Source: Solobacterium sp.
Lineage (GTDB): Bacteria > Bacillota_I > Bacilli_A > Erysipelotrichales > Erysipelotrichaceae
Assembly: GCA_024693325.1 (NCBI GenBank)
Contig: JAILLA010000002.1
Coordinates: forward strand, 62,001 to 126,000
Reading direction: 5' to 3'
Length of the DNA: 64,000 bases
Below the pieces are notes generated by a model. That model was not told the DNA's origin. It saw nothing but the letters and a program-made list of their open reading frames with translations, and did no database searches. Below are positions 24,391 to 33,379 of the stretch, one piece after another. The position numbers were made by a program, and so were the translations under genes. The number at the start of each line of letters is the position of its first letter. Position 1 is the first letter of the stretch.

Positions 24391-25596
24391 ATGGCAAACA
24401 GACTGTACTGCCGTACATTTCAAGCCGGCATGAAAATCGGAAACTACTTCCTCGGTTACCGGACACCTGAATATATCGAAGGACCCGGTTCCGTGAAACG
24501 GCTCCCTAAAATGATCCGTGATAAAGGCATCTATAAAGTCCTGCTCGTAACAGACCAGAGCCTATTGAAGATCGGTCTCCCGGACGGACTGATCAAGGCA
24601 ATGGATGAAGCGCATCTGGAATATGTCATTTTTGCGGATATCCAGCCAAATCCGACTGATGAGAATGTTGAAGAAGGATACCGCATCTTCAAGGAGAATT
24701 ACTGCCAGGCGATCGTTGCATTCGGCGGCGGATCACCGATCGACTGCGCAAAGGGAATCGCCGCGAAAAACGCGCATCCTAATAAAACGGTCTCCCAGAT
24801 GCAGGGCATTCTGAAAGTACACTGGCCGGTCGTTCCGTTCTGGGCTGTTCCCACAACATCCGGGACAGGCTCGGAAACGACGCTTGCGGCAGTGATTACA
24901 GAAGCCGCGACACACCATAAAGCTTCGATCAACGATCCGTCCATCCTGCCAAGATACGCAGTCCTGGATCCAGAGCTGACAGTCGGACTGCCGAAAAAGA
25001 TCACCGCTACGACAGGCATGGACGCGCTTTGCCATGCTGTAGAGGCATATACGAATCATTTCTACAATACGAAGGAAGAGGATGACAGGGCAAAGGAAGC
25101 AGTCCGCCTGATCCACGATTATCTGTACAAGGCATATGAAGACGGGACTGATCTGGAAGCCAGGGCAAAGATGCAGCTGGCAGCGTTCCATGCCGGCAGG
25201 GCATTTACCAGAGGCTGTGTCGGTTATGTACACGCTGTCGGGCATACACTGGGCGGTCTGTACGGTGTACCGCACGGACTAGCCATGGCAGTGATCCTGC
25301 CTCACGTCATGAGACAGTTCGGACCGGCTGTCTATGATAAGCTGGCAGATCTGGCAGATGTCTGCGGTATTCCGGGTGCAGATAACAAAGAAAAAGCCGA
25401 AGCATTCATCAGCTGGATCGAAGAGATGAACCGGAAGATGGAGATACCGACAGGCTTTGACTGCATCAGGGAAGAAGATATCGATCAGATCATCAAATGG
25501 GCGGATAAAGAAGCCAATCCGCTGTATCCTGTTCCTGTGATCTGGAAGTACAAGGATTTCAGAAAACTGATCGACACGATCCGGATCACACAATAA
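24391..25596 (+). CDS. iron-containing alcohol dehydrogenase
   Basis: 401 residues from the ATG at 24391 (AGAAAGGA upstream). NAD-binding part: VEEGYRIFKENYCQAIVAFGGGSPIDCAKGIA, then VPTTSGTGSETTLAAVITE. Metal ligands: Asp in DPELTVGLPKKITATTGMDALCHAVEAY and the His residues in GYVHAVGHTLGGLYGVPHGLAMAV. This is a group III alcohol dehydrogenase that oxidises or reduces small alcohols and aldehydes with NAD(H). It is monocistronic between two terminators. Confidence 0.93.
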   Translation: MANRLYCRTFQAGMKIGNYFLGYRTPEYIEGPGSVKRLPKMIRDKGIYKVLLVTDQSLLKIGLPDGLIKAMDEAHLEYVIFADIQPNPTDENVEEGYRIFKENYCQAIVAFGGGSPIDCAKGIAAKNAHPNKTVSQMQGILKVHWPVVPFWAVPTTSGTGSETTLAAVITEAATHHKASINDPSILPRYAVLDPELTVGLPKKITATTGMDALCHAVEAYTNHFYNTKEEDDRAKEAVRLIHDYLYKAYEDGTDLEARAKMQLAAFHAGRAFTRGCVGYVHAVGHTLGGLYGVPHGLAMAVILPHVMRQFGPAVYDKLADLADVCGIPGADNKEKAEAFISWIEEMNRKMEIPTGFDCIREEDIDQIIKWADKEANPLYPVPVIWKYKDFRKLIDTIRITQ

Positions 25597-25615
25597 CCGA
25601 TATCATTACTTCATG

Positions 25616-25642
25616 CGGAGGATAACAGGATCCTCCGTTTTT
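25616..25642 (+). terminator. Rho-independent terminator
   Basis: CGGAGGAT (25616-25623) pairs with ATCCTCCG (25630-25637), followed by TTTTTA. Confidence 0.85.
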
Positions 25643-25713
25643 ATGTTATGTTAGTTTCTGTAATATGAGTCCGGCATATCTTTGATGATACAGGAACTGA
25701 AGGGAAGCATTTG

Positions 25714-27687
25714 ATGACATCACATTCAATGAAGAAATGGATCAGCAGAACTGCATTGATCATACTCTGTCAGGCACTGGTTTTATCATGTTCCGGATGC
25801 TCAGGCAGATCGCCGGACAGTGATCCTGAGCCGGAAGCAGAAACCACGACTGAACCTGAGCAGGAGCCGGAGATCACGGAAGCGCCCGAGCAGGAAACAG
25901 AAGATATGGAAATAGAACAGATACTGGAAGGAATGACCCTGGAGGAAAAAGTCTGTCAGATGATCATGACGTCATATCGTCAGTGGGGAAATGCAGGAAA
26001 AACAAGGATCACGGAACTGAATGATGAGATCCGAGAAGCTCTTGGAAAATACCACTATGGCGGAGTCATGCTGTTTGAGGAGAATTTCAAGGATGCTGAA
26101 CAGACGCTCAGACTGGTTTCCGATCTGCAGACGGCAAACAGCGGTATTCCGCTGCTGACAGCTGTGGATCAGGAGGGCGGTTATGTCGCCCGTGTCATTT
26201 ACGGAACTGCAGGCATTGGAAACATGGCGCTCTGCGCTTCCGGGAAAACAGAAAACGCCCGAACGATGGCATCCATATACGGTGAAGAACTGCAGCTGCT
26301 GGGCATCAATTCCGATTTTGCGCCTGTTTTGGACGTCAATACCGATCCAGCCAATCCGGTGATCGGGAACCGTTCGTTCTCGGATGATCCGGAAATAACT
26401 GCCGCTTATGGTACGGCCTATCTGCAGGGACTGCATGAGCAGGGAACGATCGCTGTGCTGAAGCACTTCCCGGGACATGGCAATACGGATACAGACAGCC
26501 ATACAGGATTCCCGTGCATCAGCAGCACCTATGAAGAACTGAAACAGTGCGAACTGATCCCGTTCAGGAAAGCAATCGATGAAGGTGCTGATATTGTCAT
26601 GACAGCCCATATCCAGTATCCGCTGATCGAAACAGAGACCTATACATCGGTATCGACCGGAGAACAGGTATATCTGCCGGCCACCATGAGCAAAACGATC
26701 CTGACTGACATTCTCAGAAATGATATGGGGTTTGAAGGTGTCATCGTATCCGACGCACTGGATATGGGAGCGATCGCCGATAATTTTTCGGATGAAGATA
26801 TGCTGTGCATGACGGTCAACGCCGGTGTTGATATCCTGTTGTTTCCGGCAGTCAAAAGCACAAAAATGTTCAGGAAAAACATTGAACTGACGGAGATGGC
26901 TGTCAGGCTTGCCAAAGAAGGAAAGATCAGTGCTGAACGCATCGATGACGCTGTACGGCGGATCCTCAGATTAAAGAAGAAATACGGTCTGCTGGAAGAA
27001 AAAGACTTTACTGTTACGGATGAACAGATACGCGCTGCTGTAAACGGTGTCGGCAGTAAAGAACATCTTGAAACAGCATGGAAACTGGCAGAACAGTCAT
27101 TGACGCTGTACAGGAATGAGAATCATGCATTCCCGATCGATGCTGGAGCGGGTGAAAAGACATTGATCCTGTTTGCGAACAACTCCCAGGGAAGAAACGG
27201 TTCCGCAATGCATGCTGTGCAGATCCTGCAGGAACAGGGGATCATACAGGACGCTTCACAGGTCTCGCTGATGGTCCATAAGGGAAACAACACACAGGCA
27301 TGCTTCAATGAGGCAAAAGCGGCTGATCACGTCATTCTCGTTTACAGGACATATTCAGAAGACTGCCTGGATGCCCGGACGATCGATGGGTTCTCGATCA
27401 GACTGTTTGAGCAGATCATTGAACAGCGGCATAAGGACGGCAAAGCTGTGATCTTTATTTCCGCCCAGCTGCCGTATGATGCGGCAAGGTTCAGTGAGGC
27501 CGACGCTGTACTGCTGACATACGGATCATCCTATATGGCAGAAATGACAGAGGACCCTTATGAAGGTCAGATGCCGAACCTGCCGGCAGCACTGTGTACA
27601 TGCTTCGGCATGTCGGAAGTGACGGGCAGACTCCCGGTAAAGCTTCCTCAGCTTGATGAAAACGGAAGGATCATAAAAGGCAGCTGA
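25714..27687 (+). CDS. GH3 lipoprotein, beta-N-acetylhexosaminidase-like
   Basis: 657 residues from the ATG at 25714 (AGGGAAG upstream; a TTG start 3 bases earlier is possible). Signal plus lipobox CSGCSG, then a long Glu/Pro/Thr linker to about residue 65. The GH3 barrel has TAVDQEGGYVARV, the NagZ-type loop KHFPGHGNTDTDSH at about 250, where His and Asp assist catalysis, and the nucleophile Asp at about 347 in VSDALDMGAI. A second alpha/beta domain of about 220 residues follows. It should cut N-acetylglucosamine or related beta-linked sugars from cell-wall or host glycans outside the cell. Confidence 0.9.
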   Translation: MTSHSMKKWISRTALIILCQALVLSCSGCSGRSPDSDPEPEAETTTEPEQEPEITEAPEQETEDMEIEQILEGMTLEEKVCQMIMTSYRQWGNAGKTRITELNDEIREALGKYHYGGVMLFEENFKDAEQTLRLVSDLQTANSGIPLLTAVDQEGGYVARVIYGTAGIGNMALCASGKTENARTMASIYGEELQLLGINSDFAPVLDVNTDPANPVIGNRSFSDDPEITAAYGTAYLQGLHEQGTIAVLKHFPGHGNTDTDSHTGFPCISSTYEELKQCELIPFRKAIDEGADIVMTAHIQYPLIETETYTSVSTGEQVYLPATMSKTILTDILRNDMGFEGVIVSDALDMGAIADNFSDEDMLCMTVNAGVDILLFPAVKSTKMFRKNIELTEMAVRLAKEGKISAERIDDAVRRILRLKKKYGLLEEKDFTVTDEQIRAAVNGVGSKEHLETAWKLAEQSLTLYRNENHAFPIDAGAGEKTLILFANNSQGRNGSAMHAVQILQEQGIIQDASQVSLMVHKGNNTQACFNEAKAADHVILVYRTYSEDCLDARTIDGFSIRLFEQIIEQRHKDGKAVIFISAQLPYDAARFSEADAVLLTYGSSYMAEMTEDPYEGQMPNLPAALCTCFGMSEVTGRLPVKLPQLDENGRIIKGS

Positions 27688-27751
27688 TCCGGCGTTATAA
27701 CTGCAGGCTGTGACAGTCCGGCAGGGCTTTATGCACGCTGCATATCGATCC

Positions 27752-27780
27752 TTGAGTACGGTTCAGGGCAAACCTATAAT
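27752..27780 (+). promoter_or_regulatory. promoter of the Bce-type module
   Basis: TTGAGT (27752-27757) and TATAAT (27775-27780) with a 17-base spacer, 31 bases before the response-regulator ATG. Confidence 0.7.
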
Positions 27781-27811
27781 AAAGCACAACGAGAATTACC
27801 GGAGGTACGGC

Positions 27812-28522
27812 ATGAGACTGCTTTTATTGGAAGATGATGACGCTATCGCAATGGGTCTGAAATATTCCCTGGAAAAAGAGGGATATGAGGTGATCTGCGC
27901 AAAAAACAAGCTGGAAGCACTGAACTCATGGCAGGACAGCTTTTTTGACCTGTGCATACTGGATATTAACCTGCCGGACGGAAATGGCTACGATGTATGC
28001 AGATCCATAAAATCAAAAGAGGACGTTCCGGTCATTTTCCTCACAGCAAGCGATGCTGAGGTCAATGTGATCATGGGGCTTGAAATGGGAGCGGATGATT
28101 ATGTATGCAAGCCTTTCAGGATAGGTGAACTTATGGCCAGGATCAAAACTGTTCTCAGACGGACCGGCAGAAATAAAGACTCTGAAGCCGGCGGGAACGA
28201 TGGGATCCTGGAAATCAAAAATGTCCGCATTCATACAGGTGAGGCCAAGGTCGGCATAGTGAATGAGACTACCGGAAAAGAGGATATGGTGGAACTGACT
28301 GCGCTTGAGTACAGACTGCTTCTTTCTTTTTACAACAACAGAGGAACTGTTATGACCAGAAGCAGACTCCTTGAAAATATGTGGGACGTCAACGGCGATT
28401 TTGTGAATGACAACACGCTGACTGTATATATCAAAAGACTTCGGGACAAGATCGAGAAGGATCCTGCTGATCCGCAGATCATAAAGACAGTCAGAGGTAT
28501 CGGATATATACTGGAAAAGTAA
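27812..28522 (+). CDS. OmpR-family response regulator, Bce-type
   Basis: 236 residues from the ATG at 27812 with GGAGG upstream. Receiver domain with LLLEDDDAIA, phospho-acceptor Asp at 51 (LCILDINLPDG), FLTASDAE and YVCKPF; winged-helix output domain ending GTVMTRSRLLENMW, VYIKRLRDKIEKDPADPQIIKTVRGIGYIL. It is followed 19 bases later by its kinase and then an ABC pair. A sequence matching the BceR-type consensus lies before the ABC genes, so it probably activates them when the kinase senses an antimicrobial peptide. Confidence 0.93.
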   Translation: MRLLLLEDDDAIAMGLKYSLEKEGYEVICAKNKLEALNSWQDSFFDLCILDINLPDGNGYDVCRSIKSKEDVPVIFLTASDAEVNVIMGLEMGADDYVCKPFRIGELMARIKTVLRRTGRNKDSEAGGNDGILEIKNVRIHTGEAKVGIVNETTGKEDMVELTALEYRLLLSFYNNRGTVMTRSRLLENMWDVNGDFVNDNTLTVYIKRLRDKIEKDPADPQIIKTVRGIGYILEK

Positions 28523-28541
28523 TGCAGAAAGCAGAGGGACC

Positions 28542-29543
28542 ATGATGTTTAAAAACAAAGAATTCAGGATGATGGTTATTATATCGGCTGCTTTTACAGC
28601 TGTGATATCTACTTGCGGATATGCGCTATGCGGGATATCCGCATTTCTTATATCAGTTCTTTCAGGCGGAGTTCTGACGGTGATCTTTGCAATTACCACG
28701 AAAAAGAGATATGAAGCGATCGGTGACCTTAATTCATATCTTGAAAAAGTGCTGGCAGGCTCGGAAGTACCGGACATCCTTGACCAGGAGGAGGGGGAAC
28801 TGTCTCTTCTGAGGACCAATATCTATAAAGCGACCTCAGCATTAAAGTACCAGAAAGAGCTGCTGGCAAAAGACAAGACTGCTTTGTCAGACGCAATTGC
28901 GGATATCAGCCACCAGCTGAAAACACCTCTCACATCAATGATGGTAATGAATGATCTTTTGAAAACTGAAGAGCAGAAGGACAGGCGCATTGAGTTTCTG
29001 CGGACACAGTCCAATCAGCTGGACAGGATGAACTGGCTGATCCAGACGCTCCTGAAACTCTCGAAAATCGATGCCGGCACCATTGAGATGAAACCGGAAG
29101 TGATCAGGGCAGATGTTCTGATGGAAGAAGTGATAAAACCTTTTGAGATCCAGATGGATCTGAAGAACATCAGGTATTCCTGTGATGCAGCTGACGAACT
29201 GCTGAAATGCGACAGGAACTGGACTGTAGAAGCGATCCAGAACATCGTTAAAAACTGTATCGAGCATCTGGAAGACGGCGGGATGCTGCATGTCTTTACA
29301 AATGACACCAACATTTATTCAGATATCGTTATTGAGGATAACGGATGCGGGATCGCAGAGGAAGATCTGCCTCATATCTTTGAACGCTTTTACAAAGGGA
29401 AAAACGCAGGAAAGGACAGTGTAGGGATCGGACTGGCACTGGCCAAAACGATCGTAAACAGTCAGCACGGTGACATTCTGGCTGAGAGCGTACCAGGTGA
29501 AGGAACCCGGTTTTCCGTGAGGTTCTATAAGACGATCATCTAA
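28542..29543 (+). CDS. intramembrane-sensing histidine kinase, BceS-like
   Basis: 333 residues. Two membrane helices near residues 10-27 and 31-52 are joined by only a few residues, which marks an intramembrane-sensing kinase without an external sensor. The phospho-acceptor His is at 124 in ADISHQLKTPLTSMM; the ATP-binding part has NIVKNCIEHLEDGG (N box), DNGCGIAEEDLPHIFERFYKG and GIGLALAKTIV. Such kinases usually sense the state of their partner ABC transporter, encoded just downstream. Confidence 0.92.
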   Translation: MMFKNKEFRMMVIISAAFTAVISTCGYALCGISAFLISVLSGGVLTVIFAITTKKRYEAIGDLNSYLEKVLAGSEVPDILDQEEGELSLLRTNIYKATSALKYQKELLAKDKTALSDAIADISHQLKTPLTSMMVMNDLLKTEEQKDRRIEFLRTQSNQLDRMNWLIQTLLKLSKIDAGTIEMKPEVIRADVLMEEVIKPFEIQMDLKNIRYSCDAADELLKCDRNWTVEAIQNIVKNCIEHLEDGGMLHVFTNDTNIYSDIVIEDNGCGIAEEDLPHIFERFYKGKNAGKDSVGIGLALAKTIVNSQHGDILAESVPGEGTRFSVRFYKTII

Positions 29544-29545
29544 TG

Positions 29546-29559
29546 TGACAATATTGTAA
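29546..29559 (+). promoter_or_regulatory. BceR-like binding site
   Basis: TGACA-ATAT-TGTAA exactly fits the TnACA-N4-TGTAA inverted repeat known for BceR-type regulators. It lies 86 bases before the ABC ATPase start. TTGAAA at 29585 could be a -35 box; no strong -10 was found. Confidence 0.75.
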
Positions 29560-29644
29560 TGAAAAAAGTCACCTGATCGTAATATTGAAAAGTTAATCTG
29601 ATCTCAGATGAAAATGATCTCATTTGAGAAAGGAGACATAAGAA

Positions 29645-30340
29645 ATGAATATTTTGGAAATAAGAAACCTTTGCAAAGTATACGGAAGCGGTGAAACAAG
29701 AGTTGATGCTCTTACGGATGTTTCTTTTGATGTTGAGCAGGGTGAGTTTGTTGCGATCGTGGGACCTTCCGGATCCGGTAAGTCCACACTTCTGCATATA
29801 CTGGGCGGAGTTGATGTTCCCTCATCGGGTCTGGTGAATATTGCAGGAACCGATATCGGAAAGCTCGATGAAACAAAACTTGCTATCTTCAGAAGAAGGA
29901 ATATCGGGCTGATCTATCAGTTTTACAATCTGATCCCGATCCTGAATGTGGAAGAGAACATGACACTGCCGATCCTGCTTGACGGCAAGAAACCGGATAA
30001 GAAACTGCTGAAAGACCTTGTTGAGAAGCTCGGGTTAAAAGACAGGCTGTCACATCTGCCCAATCAGCTTTCGGGCGGACAGCAGCAAAGAGTTTCCATA
30101 GGACGGGCACTGATGAACCATCCGGCACTGCTTCTTGCGGACGAACCTACCGGCAACCTTGACTCGGAAAACAGCCGGGAGATCATCTCACTTCTGCGGA
30201 AATTCAACAAGGAGAACAACCAGACAGTCATCATCATTACTCACGACGAGAAGATCGCTCTTTCTGCTGACAGGGTCATTACGATCGAGGACGGCCGTAT
30301 TACCCGTGATTCCAGGAAGAAAGGGGCAAAGGTATCATGA
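29645..30340 (+). CDS. ABC transporter ATP-binding protein, BceA/LolD-like
   Basis: 231 residues; AAAGGAG upstream. Walker A GPSGSGKST at 40-48, Q-loop in YQFYNLIPILNVEENM, signature LSGGQQQRVSIGRAL, Walker B LLLADEPTGNLD and H-loop IITHDEK. This belongs to the MacB/LolD/BceA group working with FtsX-type permeases. It overlaps the permease start by four bases (ATGA). Together they should remove or detach antimicrobial peptides or lipids from the membrane. Confidence 0.93.
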   Translation: MNILEIRNLCKVYGSGETRVDALTDVSFDVEQGEFVAIVGPSGSGKSTLLHILGGVDVPSSGLVNIAGTDIGKLDETKLAIFRRRNIGLIYQFYNLIPILNVEENMTLPILLDGKKPDKKLLKDLVEKLGLKDRLSHLPNQLSGGQQQRVSIGRALMNHPALLLADEPTGNLDSENSREIISLLRKFNKENNQTVIIITHDEKIALSADRVITIEDGRITRDSRKKGAKVS

Positions 30341-32916
30341 ATATCATTTCAAAGCTTACCTTAAAGCATCTTCTTGGAAACAGGAAACGAACAATTGTAA
30401 CGGTGCTTGGAATAGCTGCTTCCACTGCACTGATCAGCGCGATCATCCTTGGAGTTTTTTCCTTCTTTAAGTTTTTCGGGCAGATTGCAATACAGGCTGA
30501 CGGAGATGCAGTGGCACAGTTTGATCAGGTTACTTACGATCAGTTTATTTCTCTGAAAGAAGATAAAAGGATCGCTGCAGCAGGTCTTTGCGAAATGGAA
30601 AACAGACAGACCGGGATCAGACTTCTGAATGACAAGGAGGACCGGTTCAGGGTCGGCAATATCGAACATGCGGATGAAACCTTTCTGTCCATGGTCGTCG
30701 TATCTGATTATGACGGATATCTTCCGAAGAATTCCTCCGAAATAGCTGTGGAAGAACAGTTCCTGACAGATAACGGACTGGCTGATATCAAACCTGGAGA
30801 TATACTGACTTTTGAACAGGGATACAGATATATCGACGATGAGCTGGAAGGTTTTCTTTATCTTGGAGGCAATTATCGCTCAGATGAGAACTTTGAAGCA
30901 CTTTCCACCGAGACATGCAGGATAACAGCGATCCTTCATGGGAACAGGCCGACCAAAGACTGGGATATACTTCGGGGATTAGACAGTGATTATTATCCGG
31001 ATGTTAAAAACGCACAGGTATATATCCAGCTGGAAAACTGTGATCATACTGCAATCAAACAGTTAAACAGCATCGTTTCCGATCACGGAATCAGCAAGTA
31101 TCACTTTAATACAGAATATCTACTAAGCGTATTTGCGTTTGAAGGAAGCGGAGGAACATACAGATCGTTCTTTGTGATGATGGCGATTGCGCTCCTCATA
31201 GTAATTTTTACTTCAGTCATTCTGATCTTTAATTCGATCGGAATGTCACTGACAGAGAGAATGCGCTATCTTGGAATGCTTGCAAGTGTCGGAGCTACAG
31301 CCCGGCAAAAAAGATTCTCCATCTATTTCGAAGGTCTTATTTTGGGAATGATCGGGATCCCGGCAGGACTTCTCCTTGGATTTATCGGAACAAAGATCAC
31401 ACTTGTATTTCTTGGAAACAGGATCCTCGAATCAGATATGCTGGCTGCTGCCCAGGGAATGAGAGGCACGATACCGGTCGTTTGTGATTACAAGGTTCTG
31501 ACTGCAATTGTGTTTTCCGCAGTCATAACGATCCTTATTTCAACCTTTGTTCCGGCAATGAGAGCTGCGAAGGTGATGCCCATCGATGCAATCAGGCAGA
31601 ATGATATTCTAAAGGTGAAAGCAGGAAAACTGCGGGTAAACCCTCTGGTAAGGAAAGTCTTCGGATATGAAGGGGAACTTGCTTACAAGAATATTAAAAG
31701 AAACGGAGTGAAGGGAACTGTGATCACTGTGACGATTGCAGTTTCGATCATCCTGTTCCTTACTATTAACTTTTTCTGCAATGCGATCGTGAGGGCGAAT
31801 CAATACGAGTTTGAGATTCCCTACCAGATCATTGCGTCCTGTTCACTGGCTGAATCCGATAAGCTGCGCAGCACGATCAGCGATATGGAAGGTGTCGATG
31901 ATGTATACACTGCCAGCATGATACAGTTCTCTTTTAAGAAGAGAGGAGACTCCGATATTGAACCTGCCAATACGGATATTGCAGACCGGAAATTTCTTCT
32001 GGCGGAATTCTCGGATCTGAATCTTGACGGTATGCTGGTCCTTGTAATAGATGATGAGGACTTTGACAGGATCCTTGCAGATAACGGAATTGATAAGAGC
32101 GGATACTACAGGGATACCCTGAAAGGTGTACTGCTTAACGACTATTTCCATGAAAAGAGACCCAGTGAAGTATTCAGCAGCGGGATGCTGGGACAGGTTC
32201 TTCACTACGATCAGACCGAAGGGTTTCCTCCTGCGGTAGAAGTCGGAGCTTTCGTAAAGTATGACGATAACGATAAGATCTTTAAACTTGTCCCCAAAAC
32301 CAATATCGCCGTATATGTTCCGGCATCCATGTACTATGACAAGGCTGAAGAGGTCCTTCCCGCAGAGAAGCTTACAGTTGATCTCGCAGTTGAAACAGCA
32401 AGGCATAAGGAGATCTATGACAAGGTATACCAGCTGTTTGAAAGCGAAGGATATCACAATTATTATTGCGCAGACATGACTGACACGGCTAAGACCATGG
32501 AAACGATCACGCTGATGCTCAAGACAGCAATGTATGGATTCACAGTGCTTCTTACGCTGATCGCCATGGCAAATATCGTGAATACGATTTCAACCGGAGT
32601 GCTGCTGCGGAGAAAAGAATTTGCGATGTATAAGTCCGTAGGCATGGAAAGCGGCGGATTTAAAAAGATGATCAGACTTGAGACTGTGCTCTATGGAATC
32701 AAGGCTCTGATCGTTGGAATTCCGATATCTCTTTTACTGAGCTTTCTGATGTATAACGCCTTTGCGCATACCCTGTATACGTTTGATCCGGATCTCAGAA
32801 TGTATGTAATCGTGATTGCGGCAGTATTTGCCATTCTGGGTATCAGCATGGCCCTGAGCATCAACAGGATCAAGGATGACAGCATCATAGAAGCGTTAAA
32901 GGAAGACGCAGTGTAA
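30337..32916 (+). CDS. FtsX-type ABC permease, two-repeat form
   Basis: 859 residues. Plan: membrane helix near 20-40, an external domain of about 220 residues, three helices (about 275-415, with GMSLTERMRYLGMLASVGA at the coupling region), then NIKRNGVKGTVITVTI starting a second helix, a second external domain of about 250 residues, and three more helices (RRKEFAMYKSVGMESGGF). This is a duplicated MacB-like fold with 8 helices, unlike the 10-helix BceB with a single external domain. It is nevertheless paired with a Bce-type kinase and regulator. Confidence 0.9.
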   Translation: MNIISKLTLKHLLGNRKRTIVTVLGIAASTALISAIILGVFSFFKFFGQIAIQADGDAVAQFDQVTYDQFISLKEDKRIAAAGLCEMENRQTGIRLLNDKEDRFRVGNIEHADETFLSMVVVSDYDGYLPKNSSEIAVEEQFLTDNGLADIKPGDILTFEQGYRYIDDELEGFLYLGGNYRSDENFEALSTETCRITAILHGNRPTKDWDILRGLDSDYYPDVKNAQVYIQLENCDHTAIKQLNSIVSDHGISKYHFNTEYLLSVFAFEGSGGTYRSFFVMMAIALLIVIFTSVILIFNSIGMSLTERMRYLGMLASVGATARQKRFSIYFEGLILGMIGIPAGLLLGFIGTKITLVFLGNRILESDMLAAAQGMRGTIPVVCDYKVLTAIVFSAVITILISTFVPAMRAAKVMPIDAIRQNDILKVKAGKLRVNPLVRKVFGYEGELAYKNIKRNGVKGTVITVTIAVSIILFLTINFFCNAIVRANQYEFEIPYQIIASCSLAESDKLRSTISDMEGVDDVYTASMIQFSFKKRGDSDIEPANTDIADRKFLLAEFSDLNLDGMLVLVIDDEDFDRILADNGIDKSGYYRDTLKGVLLNDYFHEKRPSEVFSSGMLGQVLHYDQTEGFPPAVEVGAFVKYDDNDKIFKLVPKTNIAVYVPASMYYDKAEEVLPAEKLTVDLAVETARHKEIYDKVYQLFESEGYHNYYCADMTDTAKTMETITLMLKTAMYGFTVLLTLIAMANIVNTISTGVLLRRKEFAMYKSVGMESGGFKKMIRLETVLYGIKALIVGIPISLLLSFLMYNAFAHTLYTFDPDLRMYVIVIAAVFAILGISMALSINRIKDDSIIEALKEDAV

Positions 32917-32926
32917 AAGTTCAGCG

Positions 32927-32962
32927 GGAAGTCAAAGAACAGTTCCTTTGACTTCCTTTAAT
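32927..32962 (+). terminator. terminator of the Bce-type module
   Basis: GGAAGTCAAAG (32927-32937) pairs perfectly with CTTTGACTTCC (32946-32956), followed by TTTAAT. Between here and 33256 I see only a TTGACA at 33172 without a good -10, and no gene. Confidence 0.8.
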
Positions 32963-33256
32963 ATTACCTGGACCTGGAAATGCATTCAGCAGGCAGCCCG
33001 GAAACGCATCCTGCTGTTTTATTTCACCGTTTTTCTTTATCTGCAGCATGAATGCATTCCGTATACTGGCCGGTCTGTTCCGGACAGGACATCTTTTGAC
33101 GTGTATTTTCATACATTCATGATATTTACGCTTACAGTCCGGCAGGTGAAAAAAACTTCACACAGAATGCATTGACACATACGTCATAAGATGATAGCCT
33201 TTCAAATGGCCGGGAGCAGTACCGGTTAAGAAAAACTGACCAGATAGGGGTGTACT

Positions 33257-33340
33257 ATGAACCATATTGTAAAACATCCAAATGTTATCCGGAATCAGAA
33301 CGGTTTTTACCGGTTCCGCAATGTATTTACACATTGCTGA
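33257..33340 (+). CDS. leader peptide of carB
   Basis: A 27-codon ORF starting ATG at 33257 with GGGGT 5 bases upstream. The peptide begins MNHIVKHPNVIRNQ and ends YRFRNVFTHC. Its stop codon (33338-33340) lies within the 3' side of the attenuator hairpin, so a ribosome finishing the peptide would block the terminator. A run of T (GGTTTTTACC, 33302-33311) lies just before the hairpin. This is the geometry of the enterobacterial pyrBI leader. Translation itself is inferred, not shown. Confidence 0.5.
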   Translation: MNHIVKHPNVIRNQNGFYRFRNVFTHC

Positions 33341-33356
33341 GAGCCGGTTTTTCTTT
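33309..33356 (+). terminator. transcription attenuator upstream of carB
   Basis: ACCGG (33309-33313) with CCGGT (33344-33348) and the inner perfect stem GCAATGT (33318-33324) with ACATTGC (33331-33337), followed by TTTTTCTTT. An upstream GAACGG at 33298-33303 can pair instead with CCGGTTC, giving an alternative fold. It lies 24 bases before the carB start. Confidence 0.75.
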
Positions 33357-33379
33357 ATGACCACCAAAAAGGAGGAAGT

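Noticed and set aside
31843-32457. Minus-strand ORF opposite the ABC permease
   Set aside because: The permease frame has conserved FtsX features; no ribosome binding site or domain for the antisense frame.
33168-33379. PyrR-binding leader before carB
   Set aside because: The conserved AGAGAG-type PyrR loop is not found in the proper place; the hairpin is better explained as a leader-peptide attenuator.
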